NCBI GenBank assembly: GCA_023433345.1
Contig: JAEZDA010000105.1
Location: forward strand, 1 to 14,674
Direction: 5' to 3'
Length of the DNA: 14,674 nt
Source: Bacteroidota bacterium
GTDB lineage: Bacteria > Bacteroidota > Bacteroidia > Chitinophagales > Chitinophagaceae
The position numbers and the translations under genes are program-made. Positions 14,264-14,674 of the stretch are shown one piece after another (within the stretch, counting starts at the first letter, position 1; each line of letters starts with the position of its first letter). Below the pieces are notes generated by a model. It saw only the letters and a list, made by a program, of their open reading frames with translations, was not told the DNA's origin and ran no database searches.

Positions 14264-14646
14264 ATGGATGGGTTAGTAAGTACAGGGATACAAATCCCTT
14301 TCACAATATTAAAAATAATTTTACCGATACAGAAAAATATTTGCAACTATTTTATTCACATTTTTTTCCGGCTTGTGGAAAAGGGCGCTATGAAAATTCC
14401 TTCATCACAAAAGCAATTTCATTTTCATTATTCATCTTCAAAAACATGATCGGCTGAAAGCTGCATGAATAAAGAGATACAGGCCGCAATAAAATTTGCC
14501 TGCAGTGAAGGGAGAAAATGTTTTCATGTTTTACCAGCAAAAAAGCAGTTGCAACAGGCTAAAATAATAATGAAACTTTTTTTGCTCGCGAGCCTTGAAA
14601 TACTGCAGAAAGTTGCAATCACATGTACCTTTATCAAAAAACGATC
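14264..14646. other. AT-rich intergenic region at the right end
   Basis: About 380 AT-rich bases without a supported gene. Frames open at 14243-14457 on the plus strand overlap the terminator and each other and look spurious. Another frame from an ATG at 14465 stays open to the edge, but reads as an unlikely protein with a Leu/Phe run at its end. TACCTTTA (14626-14633), one base off TAnnTTTG, may be the promoter of the gene starting at 14647. Confidence 0.5.
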
Positions 14647-14674
14647 ATGCAGTTTCCTTCTCCTGTTTCTATTT
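14647..14674 (+). CDS. First nine codons of a gene leaving the right edge
   Basis: An ATG at 14647 reads MQFPSPVSI to the window end. It follows a near-consensus -7 box (TACCTTTA, 14626-14633) at a distance that would give a very short leader. The opening resembles what I recall of Bacteroidota LpxD-like acyltransferases, but nine residues are too few for an assignment. Confidence 0.35.

Noticed and set aside
14243..14457. Two overlapping plus-strand frames of about 70 codons
   Set aside because: They begin inside the terminator stem, lie in AT-rich sequence, are mutually overlapping and show no protein-like pattern.
14465..14674. Plus-strand frame open from an ATG to the right edge
   Set aside because: It ends in a low-complexity Leu/Phe/Ser run and overlaps a better placed ATG at 14647 that follows a promoter-like box.

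Overview
The window reads as ordinary chromosomal core sequence from a Bacteroidota bacterium, most likely of the Chitinophagaceae/Sphingobacteriia type. Three things point there: the gliding-motility lipoprotein GldH, the neighbourhood DUF6089 barrel - uppS - bamA - two skp/ompH paralogues - murI, and promoter-like boxes of the Bacteroidota form TAnnTTTG with almost no Shine-Dalgarno sequences. The genus is inference; no rRNA or other marker is present.

Layout. 1-1464 (minus): a CPBP-family membrane protease followed four bases later by cdsA, which runs off the left edge. 1512-2549 (plus): dusB, divergent from the CPBP gene. 2544-3586 (minus): tadA, then a glutathione peroxidase whose stop codon abuts that of dusB. 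3802-4407 (plus): Mn/Fe superoxide dismutase with a strong terminator. 4454-5314 (minus): rpmH, a terminator-like hairpin, rnpA and an overlapping yidD. 5315-5942: a 628-base stretch with no convincing gene. 5943-12484 (minus): the cell-envelope block DUF6089 barrel, uppS, bamA, skp, skp, terminator, murI. 12568-13931 (minus): yicC and gldH, two bases apart. 13932-14674: mostly non-coding, holding a possible 20-codon reading frame with its own terminator and, at the right edge, the first nine codons of a plus-strand gene.

How the genes fit together. Much of the window serves the envelope. UppS makes the undecaprenyl carrier lipid, MurI the D-glutamate of peptidoglycan, CdsA the CDP-diacylglycerol for phospholipids. 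BamA inserts outer-membrane proteins delivered by Skp chaperones, and YidD assists inner-membrane insertion. A second theme is RNA and translation: DusB and TadA modify tRNA, RnpA matures tRNA, L34 is ribosomal and YicC is an endoribonuclease. SodA and the glutathione peroxidase handle reactive oxygen.

I found no mobile element, CRISPR array, tRNA or rRNA gene, toxin-antitoxin pair or defence system, and nothing I would call a new multi-gene system. The most open questions are the small unit at 14082-14262, the empty 5315-5942 stretch, and a few local oddities in bamA, murI and gpx.
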